Assembly (NCBI RefSeq): GCF_003369915.1
Contig: NC_046676.1
Span: 20,194,001 to 20,258,000, forward strand
Reading direction: 5' to 3'
From: Drosophila miranda
Taxonomy: Eukaryota; Arthropoda; Insecta; Diptera; Drosophilidae
DNA length: 64,000 nt
Within the stretch, counting starts at the first letter, position 1. Every line of letters starts with the position of its first letter. The position numbers and the translations under genes were made by a program. Positions 43,291 to 56,100 of this stretch are shown here, one piece after another. The notes under the pieces were generated by a model, which was not told where the DNA came from, did not search any database, and was given only the letters and a program-made list of their open reading frames with translations.

Positions 43291-43524
43291 ATGAAGGTGA
43301 TCTACAATACTCTGTTTAAGCGCACGTCCACCTACGCCGTGGCCATCATTGGGGCGACATTCTTTTTCGAGCGTGCCATCGATGTCTCGTCCACTGCCCT
43401 GTTCGAGTCCATCAACAAAGGCGTAAGTTGCACTCCTCTTATGTAAGACGAGTTGGGAATAAAAGAATTACTCTTTTTTCGCTGGCAGAAACTCTGGAAG
43501 GACATCAAGAGCAAATACGAATAA
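43291..43524 (+). CDS. ox: oxen, complex III subunit (QCR9/UQCR10)
   Basis: 55-aa single-pass subunit of mitochondrial ubiquinol-cytochrome c reductase. Exons 43291-43422 and 43489-43524, 66-bp intron. Sequence [20 protein letters not shown] begins with the family's [13 protein letters not shown], then the membrane helix [12 protein letters not shown], and ends [15 protein letters not shown], the universal QCR9 tail. Length is normal for the family. Followed by AATAAA about 12 nt after the stop. Confidence 0.95.
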
Positions 43525-43666
43525 GCGCAGTCCTAAATAAAACAATGCTTTGTTTTAATTAGCATAAAAATGAACGTTTATTCTAAACGAGACGAAAACT
43601 AAAACCAAACGATTTTCATTTTTGTTTTGATTTGGTTGCGGTTGTTTGCAATGGGGTGGCCGGAAT

Positions 43667-44203
43667 TTATTGCTCCGAGACCTCCCAAGGCTTTTCCTGT
43701 CTGTACGCATCCCAGGGCTGGTTGTTCTTCAATCGTGTGGGCTCCTTGAATGATACCCCATTGTCCTGCAGGGTTTGGAGCAATTTTTGAAGCTTGCTGC
43801 CGGCGACAGCATCCACATTGCATGTCATTTCGGTGATGCCCGACTGAAGGCATCGGTGTGCCAGAACACGGCCAAGATTCACAAACGCTGAGGTGTCGTT
43901 GGTCTTGTACAGCTGTTGTTTGATGGCCCATTCGGCGGTGGTGGCGCTCAGAATGATGCCGTTCTCGTAGTGCTTCACGTCGGCGCTGACATAACGACCG
44001 CTGGTGTTGATCTCGAGCGTGTGCCAGTAGGAACGACCCGGCTTCTCCAAGTGGTAGCCGCTGGGCTTGTACGCAATGCGTAGCCTCTCCAGATTCCTGG
44101 GATTCCGGTTGACCACATATCCTTCGTTGCTCTGCGGGGTGGTCAGCGCCTTAATCTTGTGGAGCACGCGTGCTGAAGTAAGTGGGCGAGCACTGCGAGA
44201 CAT
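43667..44203 (-). CDS. mRpL18: mitochondrial ribosomal protein uL18m (mRpL18)
   Basis: 178 aa, uninterrupted coding exon, with a likely 5' UTR intron just upstream (splice-like sequences at 44212-44275). N-terminal basic presequence (MSRSARPLTSARVLHKIKAL), then the uL18 fold: YVVNRNPRNLERLRIAYKP, RSYWHTLEINTSGRYVSADV, LGRVLAHRCLQSGITEMTC. Component of the large mitoribosomal subunit near 5S-equivalent sites (family knowledge). Convergent with ox. Confidence 0.9.
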   Translation of the reverse strand: MSRSARPLTSARVLHKIKALTTPQSNEGYVVNRNPRNLERLRIAYKPSGYHLEKPGRSYWHTLEINTSGRYVSADVKHYENGIILSATTAEWAIKQQLYKTNDTSAFVNLGRVLAHRCLQSGITEMTCNVDAVAGSKLQKLLQTLQDNGVSFKEPTRLKNNQPWDAYRQEKPWEVSEQ

Positions 44204-44703
44204 CTTTGCTCTAAAATAGTAGATTCAAATCAGTTTTTATTCAGATTTCCCTAGTTCATGGATTACATACCAAGTTTCTTAAGATTTCAGCGAACACACT
44301 TGCTTCAGTGTTGTGTACTCCAGCTAGTGCTGTAAAATGTTCCGAACATGCGATGTGAATGGCCAAAATCGAACAGCTGTTACCGTGAAATTCGGCCTTA
44401 TTTTTATTTAAATTTCAATTTGTCTAGGCTTCTTTTGGCCTTGGCCGTTTTTTCCGGCCTTTTGTCAATACAAATACCTACGGACATGCGCACATGTAAA
44501 GTTCTGTTCCGTTCCCCCATCAGTACGAACATGGGGGTCTGAACGCGCTGCCGATGGCCAGGTGAAGACGCGGAACTGGCTGAACAAAAGAACTGCCAAA
44601 ATTTGCAAGTGTATCTTTTGGATAAATAATCGGTTATGTAAAGCGAGACGGTGCAATAATTGAAAATCTGCCCATATCACATTCGTATTAAGTAGTATTC
44701 ATC
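44204..44703. other. divergent promoter region of mRpL18 and tafazzin
   Basis: 500 bp including mRpL18 5' UTR sequence and the distal tafazzin promoter; no ORF supported. Confidence 0.5.
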
Positions 44704-47253
44704 ATGTTGATGGCGGTGTGTACGAAACTGTGCGACTTGAGGCACGTGAGGAGTGCAGCGGCATCTGCCACGCGGAGGTTTTATTGGGAACTCGTGCCAC
44801 TGGCGTCTGCAAATGGCCCACATCGGAGCATCTTTGCTCTGTCGGCGAGGGTAAGTGGAAAGGGTGCAATATTTATTATTGGATTTACAGGGTATTGATT
44901 GATTTCACCCCCACCACTGCTCATGTCAACACTTGGCGCGCAATTCAAAATCCACTCCTCATGCCGACTTACGTAGCTTTCGTTTCTTATCTGAGTATAT
45001 GAACATACATATGTATGTATACATATGTGCATTGTGAACGTCTTTTGTGGAAACGAAACGTGCTTAGTTCAACACTTTGGCTACTAACTGATAATGCCGG
45101 AGCACAATCGCCCTCTTGACTGTTGCTCTGTTGTGCTCTTTCTCTCTATCTCTATCTATCTATAGACCAGGTGTATGGGTCTCTTTCTCTCACGCCCTTG
45201 TTGTATAGCCCGTACCAGTGCTTTTTTCCGTATTTGAACTTGAGATATTTCGTAGAGACGAAAATCAGTTAAACTTGAATGTTCCCGCCGTCTGGTCGTA
45301 CACTTGAACAAATACAGAATTCTTCTTACGTGCGCGAACTCGATATTAAGACGACGCACAAATGTCTTGCATCAACTGAAGGCTAAACAAATTAATTGCG
45401 AACCGAATGAGCCGTGAGTGTGCCGTTCCACAATGTGAGTGCTGTGTTCCGCCTTGCGATTTGAATTCTTTTATCGCGCTCTTTGTGCCGCCACGAGATG
45501 AGGATGCAGCAGTTTCATTGCGCTCTTTCGCTGCCGTCCACTGCGCATGCTGAGGACCTGTGGCACAAAGCAGTCCAGAAAAAGTTCAGTCCGGGGTCGA
45601 CTTGGTTCTCATTGACATTATTATCAAATAGAATTACAAATAATATTCAAAATGCGTAGCAGTTCGAGGCGAGCTAAACGAAAACAAAAGCATTCCAGTA
45701 TTTTCAGCTCCGTAAGCACCGATAAGATAAATTGGTTTCCATGGTTAGCACAAGGCTTGCTTGTTACACCATTCGACATAGCCATAGTCATATCCATTAC
45801 ATTGCTCAAGTATTTAATCTTCTTCCTACCTTACAGCAATACCAGCAAGCCCCAGAGACCCGTGCAGAGCCAGATGAGAGATCCACGGCCGGACTGCATA
45901 AGCAGGAGCAGACGGAGCAACGTCCGGCCTTATCCCGCAAATCAAGTCCTACCGTGTTCAGCAATCAGCAACTCCAGCCACAGCCGCCATCACAGCCGCC
46001 AGCGCAGCCACCACCACAGCCACCCACGATGTCCGACAGGGATCCGCGGATGAACATGCCCACGGCCGTGCAGATACCCTACAACATCGATTGGATATTT
46101 CAAAAGCAGCGGTGCCCGTCGAGAGTTTGGTGGCTGGCCAGCCAATTTGTGATCACAGCAGTCGGAATCTTCAGCAAGATTTTACTGAGTAAGTATGCCC
46201 GTGCACACCCCGACCTCCTACAACATGCGGTGAAAAGGCAATGACTGACTGCTCTTCGTTATATGCCGGGCTATTATTTGGGAGCTTGGAAGAGCCCCTG
46301 ACCGTGATTCTCCCAATTGCCAAGCCTTAAGCTGGTTTCTCTCGCTGTGTTCGCATGCAATTAAGGTCAAGCGTGTGCCCCATTAATTGTTTGTCTTTAC
46401 ATAACTCTGAATATGGTGATATCTACTGATTGTCCTCTCTTTAATTGTCTAACACAGTGCTCATGAACAAAACCCGCGTATACAACAAGGAACGACTTGT
46501 CGACATGATATCAAAGCGACCCCAGGGTGTGCCGCTGTTGACCGTCTCCAATCACTACTCCTGTTTCGATGATCCCGGCATATGGGGCATACTTCCACTG
46601 CGTCAAGCATGCAGCACCAATCGCATTCGTTGGTCGATGGCAGCCCACGATATCTGCTTTACCAACAAGTACCACTCCATGTTTTTCATGTTCGGTAAGC
46701 TGGCTAACCCTTCACTGATGATCTTCCACTGATGATCCTAACCGATCCGATCTTCTCTGCAGGCAAGTGTATTCCTGTTGTGCGCGGCTGCGGTGTCTAC
46801 CAGGAGGCCATCAACCTGTGCATCGAAAAGTGCGCGGCGGGCCAGTGGGTTCATGTGTTTCCCGAGGGCAAGGTGAACATGGAGAAGCAGGAGATTCGAC
46901 TTAAGTGGGGCGTGGGTCGCATTATCTACGAGTCCCCTAAAATGCCCATTATTCTGCCAATGTGGCACGAGGGCATGGACGATGTACTGCCAAATGTTGA
47001 ACCTTACGTGCTGCAGTGGCGGAAAAGAGTCACTATAAATATCGGCCAACCCATGGATCTGAATGACTTCGTCGACGATCTAAAAAAGAGACAAGTGCCC
47101 GAACCAACGGCACGGAAGCTCATCACAGACAAAATCCAGGAAGAATTTCGGGTAAGCGCAAACTATTTCATCCACAGATAGATATTAATCCAGAAAATCT
47201 TTCAGGTCTTGCGGATGGAGACGGAGCAACTGCACAGAGAGCGTCAGCAGTAA
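44704..47253 (+). CDS. Taz: tafazzin, cardiolipin transacylase
   Basis: PlsC-type acyltransferase that remodels cardiolipin on mitochondrial membranes. Exons 44704-44850, 45837-46188, 46458-46694, 46763-47151 and 47206-47253 give 390 aa in the distal-promoter form. Exon 1 encodes a basic, hydroxylated presequence-like segment (KLCDLRHVRSAAASATRRFY). Exon 2 has a long Pro/Gln-rich linker, then an internal Met (MSDRDPRMNMPTAV) that could start a shorter form. Catalytic NHYSCFDDP (HX4D), VFPEGKVN and LPMWHEGMDDV are all present. A second first exon (45652-45711) also splices in phase. Matches fly CG8766. Confidence 0.93.
45652..45711 (+). CDS. Taz: tafazzin alternative first coding exon
   Basis: Exactly 60 nt, ATG to a GTAAGC donor in phase 0, encoding MRSSSRRAKRKQKHSSIFSS, very basic. 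It would join 45837 in the same phase as the distal exon, replacing the presequence-like N-terminus. Supported only by start, donor and phase. Confidence 0.55.
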
Positions 47254-47591
47254 CTTTGGGAATGAAGCGGCATTCAGATTTTATATTATTTATTGGTATT
47301 GTATTAAGCCTAAAACAAAGCCAAGCCTCGAAAATCATTGGCATGGGTCAACCGATTACGATTCGCTTTTTATGGCCATTAGTCTGGCTGAAGAGAACTC
47401 TTTAAGTGAAAAAGTGTGCATTATTAAATAAATAGTATAAAATAAAAAAAAAATAGTTCAAAAATATCTGTTTATTGAGATGTAATTCAAATGTAGATAA
47501 CAGTGGCGCCATCCGGTTGTGTTCTTTTTTCTGACGGTCTGTCAGCGCTTATGCCCAGCTGCTGAAGCGAAAGCACCGTTATACTGTCAAA

Positions 47592-48953
47592 ATGTAAGCA
47601 ACGTGAAAATAATTAGAATAATTGAAAATCTCTCATTACAAAACAAATGCAGGTCTTTTTCAGTAGCTAATCGAGAAAGTGAACTTGTGCTTACCACGCC
47701 GAAGCGCAAAGAACTGCTTAAGGATGGTCCCCCCGTCCGCACCAGGTGTCAGATTCTGGGCCGCGGTGCATATGGCACTGTTTTCAAGGCAATTTATCGC
47801 GGTATGTTTGACACAACAAAATGGATAGTATATTTTAGCGATCGATTCTGAATTATGAACAGATCACTCCGTGGCGGTGAAGATCATCAAGGGGCAGGCT
47901 GTCTCTACGCTGCACAATGAGTCGCATTTGCTAAATTTGGATCACAAGAACATTGTGCGTCTCATAAAAACAGAGTCCGCCGTTGCCTTTGGAATGGTCA
48001 TCATGGAGTGTCCAAATGGGCAATGCCTACAGCAGATACTGGACACGCTGGCGTTGCCGCTCATCCACAGAGTACTGTATGTGATACTGCATGTTCCTCT
48101 ACGGACTTACATTTTTTATATTGTCCTTCATAGAATCACGTTGGACATTGTGGCTGCTCTACGCTACTGCCATTGGCACGGCGTGCTGCACCTGGACGTC
48201 AAGCCTGCCAATATTTTGGTAGCTCTGGGACCACGACCCTACAGCATGGGGCCGCAATCCAACTACCAGCGCAGCTACATTTGCAAGCTGTGCGACTTTG
48301 GCTCATCCATTAAAATTGGCGAATTTTGTGCCCGTCAGAGCCAGAAAAATGCCAGGGGTACCCTGAGGTACATGTCTCCGGAAGCCTTACGTTCGGATCC
48401 ACTATCAGACGCCTCGGACATCTACTCTCTGGCCATCAGCATGTGGCAAATGCAGTCGCGTCGATTGCCCTATCACACGCTTAGCTGCAACGAGTCCATC
48501 GCTTACCAAGTGGTCAAGCATGAGCTGCGCCCGGATAGCTATGAAAAGTTAGAAGCCCTCTCCATCGACTACCCCAGGAGAGCACCTCTCGTCGGCTGTA
48601 ACGTGAATGCGTACGTGAATGAAAGCAGTTCTCAGGCGATGTCGGGCGGCGACCTTTGTAGAAGGGCGAATATGTTTGCGTGCCGCAATCTAAATTTCAA
48701 AACATCGTGCAACAGTAGCCGTGAGCTAAAGAAGAAGCGCAGACAGAACAGATTAGCGCTGTATTTTGATAGTCCGGCGCCACCAGCAAGCACCAGCACG
48801 TGCCTGGAGAGCTCTTACTCGGATCTGTACAGAAGCTGCTGGGTCAGCATTCCAGAATTCCGTACGAGCTCTATTCTTCTGAGGAATAAACTGGAGCTTA
48901 TCTTGAGCAGAAGCTCTACCGCCGGCCAGCTTTTAGGCTTAAGTCGTGTTTAA
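47592..48953 (+). CDS. mos: Mos-type serine/threonine kinase
   Basis: Germline MAPK-kinase-kinase family kinase; 394 aa. The start codon is made by splicing: A and T end exon 1 (to 47593) and the G opens exon 2 (47653), giving MSFSVANRESELVL. Further exons are 47653-47801, 47863-48076 and 48134-48953. Kinase motifs: LGRGAYGTVFKA (P-loop), VAVKII (Lys), HNES (alpha-C Glu), CHWHGVLHLDVKPANIL (catalytic loop, HLD in place of HRD as in Mos), CDFGSS, GTLRYMSPEAL, SDIYSLAISMWQM. A Ser/Arg-rich tail of about 130 residues follows. Position just after tafazzin agrees with fly CG8767. The upstream ORF reading through 47594-47652 has no ATG. Confidence 0.9.
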
Positions 48954-50123
48954 TATCGTGTTCGTTTGTAATTTGTAATTTGAATTTTATGCTTCTGATT
49001 AATTGTACTATGTTTTGTAAGCTTTTACCATACCAATCATTCGATTGATCACTAGATTAAGGGCAACACAGGTGTTTGTCAATAATTTATATTTTGTAAC
49101 TTCTTTTTTGTTTATTTTTGTACTTGCTACGCTAAGAAAATACATTTATAATGTTTATACGAGCTTAAAGTGATACCTTCTCTGATCTCTGCCGAGCATA
49201 GTATATGTAGTGCGTTCTGTTCTCTATATTGTATGTGTATATATCTATACGATACGTATTTATACTTAGGATGCGGGCTGCTGCGATTATTATTTAGTCG
49301 GTGGCAGCAGCCTGAGGAGCAGAGCAGTGCTACGCTAACTACTTTACATATAGAAGAGGGATTTGAATCGACTTTTGGGGTCTGTTATGTACAGGTTATT
49401 GTTACTGCTGTCGTTTTATGTTCGCTTAGAAACCATACGCGTGTATATAGATAGTATAAGTATGTATATATCGTACCTAAATGCATTTTATACTGCAATT
49501 TCATATATACTTCAATTTCACCCTTAAATGCAAATGTCCAACTGTTGGTAGTGTGAGTGTGTGTGTGTAACTCTTAGTCGTTAATGTTGATAACCAGGTC
49601 TACAAATGCCTACTGCGAATACACTCGATTTGTGCGGAAGACTACGGTTTTAGTTCATCTAATAGTATGGTAGTAGTTTGAATGGCTCTTTGCCAGCGAC
49701 AAAGATCCTACACTCATCGTACTGAATGCCATATGCAGTATGTATAATAGTTAGTACAACTTATAGCCCGATTCGGAGGCTGCAGCCACGATGCTCTACA
49801 AAATACAGGACATAGAGCAGGGCGAGCCATCAGGGCAGGGCATCTCTAGTGTGGGGGGCCTCTAATTGGGGAAACAGTTGGCAGTGCTGCCGCTTACAAA
49901 GTAAAACATTTTCCAAAAATCTACAATATACAATACATAAATACTCGTATTCTTACATACAAAACTCGCTGCTGGCTATCCTCCACACTCTTACACTCTT
50001 CCTCTGTGTTTTGTTTTTTGTTTGTTTGTTTGAATATATCACAATTTAGTCTTTTTAATCTTTGAATATTTGTTTGCTTGACGATTATTCATTTGAGATT
50101 TAACGGCGACGCCACTCCGCCAC
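48954..50123. other. convergent 3' region between mos and the NCKAP5-like gene
   Basis: 1.17 kb, AT-rich, probably long 3' UTR of the minus-strand gene; GT repeat near 49555-49570. No coding signal. Confidence 0.5.
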
Positions 50124-53100
50124 TTAGCTCGCATAGGATCGCCGCACAGGAACTGGCGGAGGAATTTTCGATTTGCGCTGCTGCTGTCCTGAGGGTCTTG
50201 GCTGCTGCTGGTGCTGCTTTTGTTGTTGTTGGGGCGACTGTGGCGAAGGAGACGAAGACGAAGGCGAGGGCGAGGATGACGACACCGACGAGGTGGAGGA
50301 CGTCGATGAATTGATGCTCGTTGGAATTCTGGTGGGCACCGCCTTGGGCAGGCAGCTCTTTGGCAGCTCTGTTGACTTGGCTTGCTTCTTGAAATACGTC
50401 GCAGATTAGGATACGGATACACATTCTGGGGTCTGCAGATGTACTTACCTTCTTTGGGGATGCAGCCGCTGGTATCTGCACCGGGGACGTCACCCGCTTC
50501 CATCCATTGCTCCTGCGCCACGGGCTCGATGTTGCCGGCGCGGAAAATTGGCGGTTCAGAATTCTCTCCTTCAGTTTGGACACGATCGCCGGTGACGGGG
50601 GCGCTGCCTCTTTGGCAATTTTCGCCATCAGGGCACAGCTGATGCTGTCGCTGCGCACCACCGTGGACTCCAGCTCGCGACGCTGATTGTGGCGCAGGAT
50701 GCAGCTGGGCTCCTGCTCCTCCAGCACGGACTTGGACTTTACCAGCACATGGGGCGGCCGTCGCAGCTCGCTCTTGATGATCTGCGCTATGCATTGCTGC
50801 TCATTGAGGGGCTGCAAAGGCGTGGCGCTCATGATCAGCGGCACGTCCTCGATCTCGATGTCACTGACGCGGCGCCGGCACTCGTCAATGACCGCGTAGT
50901 CAGGCTCTTCCTCCTTCTCCTGATGCGACTCTGTCGGCGGCGGCGGGTGGCTGATCGAGTTTTCGTCCGTTTCGCTGGAGGAGCAGCTCGTCAGCTGAGC
51001 CCGTCCCGCCTCGCTGGGCGTGGGACTGGTGGCAGCCCGGGCCGTGTGTGCCGCTTGGCTCTCGGACATGCTCGAGTCTGCCTCATCATCGTCATCCTCG
51101 TCCTCGTCGTCCGTCTCGCCCTCGAGGTAGGAGTAGAGGCTGCGCGACGAATTGGACCGGATGTTGACCAGCTTGTAGAAGTCGTTCGTGAAGTCCGTGC
51201 AGGCCACCTCTTCATCCTCCGAGTAGACAATCTGAAACAGAGAGATCCTTGCTGAAACCCAGTCTAAGGAAAGAAAGCCTCTTCCGCTCACCTTTTGCTG
51301 CAGCAGCTGTGCAATTCCGTCGGCAACGGAGTCCGTCTCGACGGTGGTCGAGTTGATGAAGTCACTCGAGGGCCAGAGCCAGTCGTGGTCGCGCTTCCTC
51401 CGTTGATGCTGCTGGTGGTGCTCCCGCTCGTCGTCGAATGTCATCACAGCCAGCTCTTCCTGCGACATGCTCCAGTCCTCCATTTCCGTTGAGCAGGGCT
51501 CCGCCGGCAGTAACCACTGCTCGGGCTCCTCGGGCAGATCCTCCAGGTGTCCGTTCGACGGCTGCGGCTGGCCACTGCTCATCGTGCAGTACCCCTCGTC
51601 CCGCCCCTTCACCGGACTGGCGGACAGCGCCGCGTTCTGCGCCTCCAGATCCCGCACACGGCCCTTCAGCATGCTCACCTCCTCGCGCAGATTGTCCTCG
51701 GCCACAATGGCGTCCACCACCTTGCGCATCACGTCGTCCAAGCAGTGCTCGTACTGCCGGATGCGGGTGAGCAGGGACCGGTTCTCCTGCTGCATGGAGT
51801 GCAGCAGACTCTCCTGACGGGCGAAGCGCGTCTGCAATAGGAATCAATGCAAACAATGGATCAAGTGTGTGTCTGCAACAGTGGAGACCTTCAGCCATGT
51901 GCCACCCAATGACAGCTGCATGGGCGCCCCGCACTCTTGACGAGGGTCACAGACGACGGCGACGGCGACGACCGCTCGTCCATCAAGTTTTCGGAGTGGA
52001 GTGTCAGATCCAAAGTGCTAAGTGAGCAGTAGTTACAAGACAAACCCCCATCCCCTCCACACAACCCAATCTCTGTTGATCGAAGCCAACTTGTTAACTG
52101 CCCCCCGAAGGTCAGTGCAGCCATTGAATGCCCCAATCTGTGTACGTACCGCGTAGATGAACGAATGGGGAGGGGAAACCTTGGATTCATTAGATGGCTT
52201 TACAAAATTGGGTTAGGCTCAGATCCGATTGTTTTGGAGCGAGGCGCAAATGAGATTGCCAGAAGTTAACGACTCAAAGGGAAAGGGAAAGGAATCTCCA
52301 TCTGCCCCACTACCTCTGCGTACCTCCTGCCCCCGGCTCAATGAAGCGTTCCTAATGCCAGCGCGCGTTCAATCAATTCCGGCAAAAAGTGCGCCCAGGC
52401 CAGAGCAGGCCGGGCCAGAAGCAATTTTCAGCTCCCATCTTCCTGCTCCACGGATAAGAGACAATTTGTATGCGCCGGAATGGGAGCAAGGGGAGAGATT
52501 TTGTTCTTAAAAATGAATTTATGCGTTTATTTATGACTCGGGAACTCCTCTCCGCGCTGCAGAGGGAGACTCGACTCGACTCTCGCTGTGCAAATTGATT
52601 TTCCACATGCTGTGTAGACAGCTATCCCCGCTGCGCCCCCTCTGAACTAGGGACCCATACATACCTGCAGTGCCTTGTGATCCCGACATGTCTGCATTTG
52701 TTTGCGCTCTTTGGATTTCATAATGCGATTCATGCTGCAGGTATGAGCGAGAGAGAGAGAGCAGGCGAGTGTGGTGTGGTGTGGTGTGTTGTAGAGATGC
52801 GAGAGTAAGTGAAAACGAAAAAGAATAAGAAAAAGACAAATATAGAAATAATGAAAGCGAATTGCTAAAAATCAACGGAATCTGTTTACTCGTAGGTGTG
52901 TGTGTGTCTGTGTGTGTGTGTGTAAATTAACAGTTAATGTTGTCTACCAAGGAGAGAGACGCACAGGCTAGAACCAGAACTATGTAAGCTCAAATCTGAA
53001 TAGCGGTAATTACACTTGGGCCGCGGAATGGGATGAGGAGGAGGTGGGTGCGGAGGGTTCGCTGTGATTGATGGGTTCGCCGCCAGTAAGTGTTTCCTGC

Positions 53101-56100
53101 TGCTTCCCTTGCTGTTCTCCTTCTTCGTCGTCGTCTTTGTGTTCTTCTTGCGCTCCTTGGCTCCTCTGCTCTGGCAATTTGGAAAATTGCATTTTAGGTG
53201 CCGTTAGCTCTCGGGCCGGCCGGCCGGTCGTTCGCTGTGCGTAATGGCGCTGTCCTGGCCAGGAGGCGGAGGCGTGGCTAGTCACGAGTATGAATTATTT
53301 ACGTAGTTTTTGCCAAAAGCAGTGCAAAAACTATTCCCGAATTGCATAATGGCCGCGAAAGGGTGTCTGGCGGGCAAATTAAATAAATATGTATTTTGCT
53401 AGTAATTTATTGTATAATGGAAGGCATAAGAAAGCATTCCAGCATTGAGTTTAAGTAACGGAACTATTATCGCTCTCTCTCTCTGTCTCCTGCTAGTACT
53501 GGTTCTCACACTAACTCAAACACAAACACACACAGTTACGGTCCTTATCGTGATTAACAATTTAGCTTGTATGACACTTACTTCTCAATTTGCTCGCGCA
53601 ATTCCTTCTCGAACGTTGGCGACCCGCATTGGCTCTGGAAAAATAACATTTGAGGTGGAGGGAGGCAGGGGCAAAATGAAACGAGAAAAAGTTGAAAAAA
53701 CATTAAATGAAAAGCAAAAGAAATTAAACACAATAAATTAGTGCACTTTGTGACGATTAAGAGCGACAATTTAATTGTCCATATCACAGTGTCAATCAGC
53801 CCCGTTTACAAGCTAAATTGGAAAGCGACAAAGGAACAGATCAAAGGAACAGGGGAGGGCCTGGCCACGGCGACGGCGACGGCGACGGCGACTGGCCATG
53901 GCCCATGGACAGGCATTAGAAACACATTCTGATGCATGCAGCACCATAAATCACCAGAGTCAACAACCGGCTCCGTCTGCACCCCGTAGCCCCAGCCACA
54001 GCTCCATCTCTGCCTTCGTTTGGGGGCACTTTTGGCGTGAACTGTAATCGATAAAAAATTACATCACGACGATCTCATCTGTGTGACGTGACGACTACTC
54101 AGACACACACCACTCGTCGAAGGGGAGCGGGGTGGGGTGGTGTGCTTGATATAAATCGCTGGCTTAGTGCAAACATAATGACAACAAGAACAACTACAGT
54201 TTCAAGTGTAAACAAAGCGGAATACTTATTATTGAAGTGTCATTGCAAACGCAAGACGGAGATTGGAGCACGAGATAGACACTAGAAGATGAGCGTGAGA
54301 CGGGTGTTACATGTACATATATCATGCCCACACGAAATTGAGCCCGTGCCCATCTCCAATCGCCATTATCTATGGGATAACGATTGTACAAGCAGCACTT
54401 CGATTTCGATGTTTGCTTAGCCGAGAGTGTATTTGTCTCAACGACTTCCCAGTGGCCGTCCCAAAGAGAAAAGGTGAGAAGGGCTGAAGGGCAGAAGAGC
54501 AGGGCAGGGCAGGGCAGGGCAGGGCAGGGCAGGGCTATTAATCAATTTGATTATTCATAAGAAATTCCCAGATTCTTGCAATTCCCGAGAAGCACACAGA
54601 ACTCCAATCGCACATTCCTTGGACATGCTGCAAGTCTTTTGTTGTTCGCCCTAATATCTATGGAAATATTTCTAAAATGCTTTCATCTGCAGCTTTGGTT
54701 CGGGGTGGGGGAGTTGTAATAAAACACTCCAGGGGGCAGGGGCAGGGGCAGGAGATCGACGATAAAACGCAGCAGCACGCGCCATTCGCCCACCCACCCC
54801 GACTTCTGCTGCCCAGAATTACAAATATATGCAATAATTTTTATTAATTCGCTTTCATGCATGAGCCGACGAGTCCCAATAGGAAAATGTGGCCCGCCCC
54901 CCTTAAACATTATTTGGAGCAACAGCAGGCGGCAGTCGGCAGTCGGCTTCCAGCTCCCGGCCAGACTGATTGCCGTCCTCGGGCGCCACTTGTCCCAGCC
55001 AAAGCCAAATGGCAGGGGAATGATGAACGTGTTAATAAAATTAGAGGGCCAAAACGGTTGGGCCACTCTCTAAGCCTCTCCGTCTCTCTCTCTCTCTCTC
55101 TGTTCTCCCCACCCAAGACGCTATTTTGGGTAACTGGTGCGCCTGTCGGCAGCTGTCGGCTACTGCACCCATCGCCCCCCCACGTCCCCACCCCGCACCC
55201 CGCACCCCGCACCCCGCACCATCGCATTTCCCATTCAAGAGGCGACGCGCATAAATATTCATTGTGAATTTTGCTCATAAAAGTGATGGAAGAAGGAGGA
55301 GGAGTGGGCTCTGGAGGAGCCCTGAGTGGGGAGGGACAGTGGACAAACGGTGCCGACAGCGGTGCTTATTGATGAAGTTATAAAATCAAGCATGAATTTT
55401 TTATTAATTAAGGGAAAAGGGAGAAACCATGGATACGATACTTTGAGTTTCAAACGAAACTCTGCATAAATTTCAATTAGCATAAGGCCCACAACGAGGG
55501 TGGCCCAAAAGTGATTCGGGGTGAGCCCCCAGCGTAATCCCTCGGACCCAAAACAGAAATTAACCAAACAAATCCCGGCAACATGTTGCACCCGGAGTCG
55601 TGGGATAAAAAGCGAGCCAACGGACTACAGAGGGTTGCACATCATACGGCCATTTGCACCCGCAAACGCACTTCCGTAAGACGTAACGTTGGTCCCATCC
55701 ATCCATCCATCCATCCACCCACCCGGGACAACATCCTTTGTCCTGGCGTGTGGGGGGAGTTTATCAAAGTGAAATTCCTCGCTTGACTGTGTCCTCAGAT
55801 GGATGGGACACAGACAGGGGAGAGAAATATGAACACGCTTATTATTAATTAACATGCAGATTGAGCAGCGGGTGGACGAAGAGCATCCTTCCCTCCCATC
55901 CCACCCCATCCCATCCCAGAGTGTCAGCCCAAAAGCATCCCAATCCGAAGAATCGATTCTTACCATTCTTGTCCCTGGTCGCTTCTGTTGCTATTATACG
56001 GGAAGTACCATTCCAAACGGGATTATTCCGATGATTGTTGTTCTTGCTGCTGGTTTAATTCAAGCACAAACTTTCGAGACCACAAAAGCGTAAAAATAAC

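Noticed and set aside
51362-51934. 190-codon minus-strand frame
   Set aside because: Alternative frame of a GC-rich exon of the NCKAP5-like gene; the phase-consistent frame is the other one.
53010-53285. 91-codon acidic/Gln-rich minus-strand frame in an intron
   Set aside because: Could be an alternative terminal exon of the NCKAP5-like gene, but no acceptor phase matches clearly and composition is low complexity; not strong enough to list.
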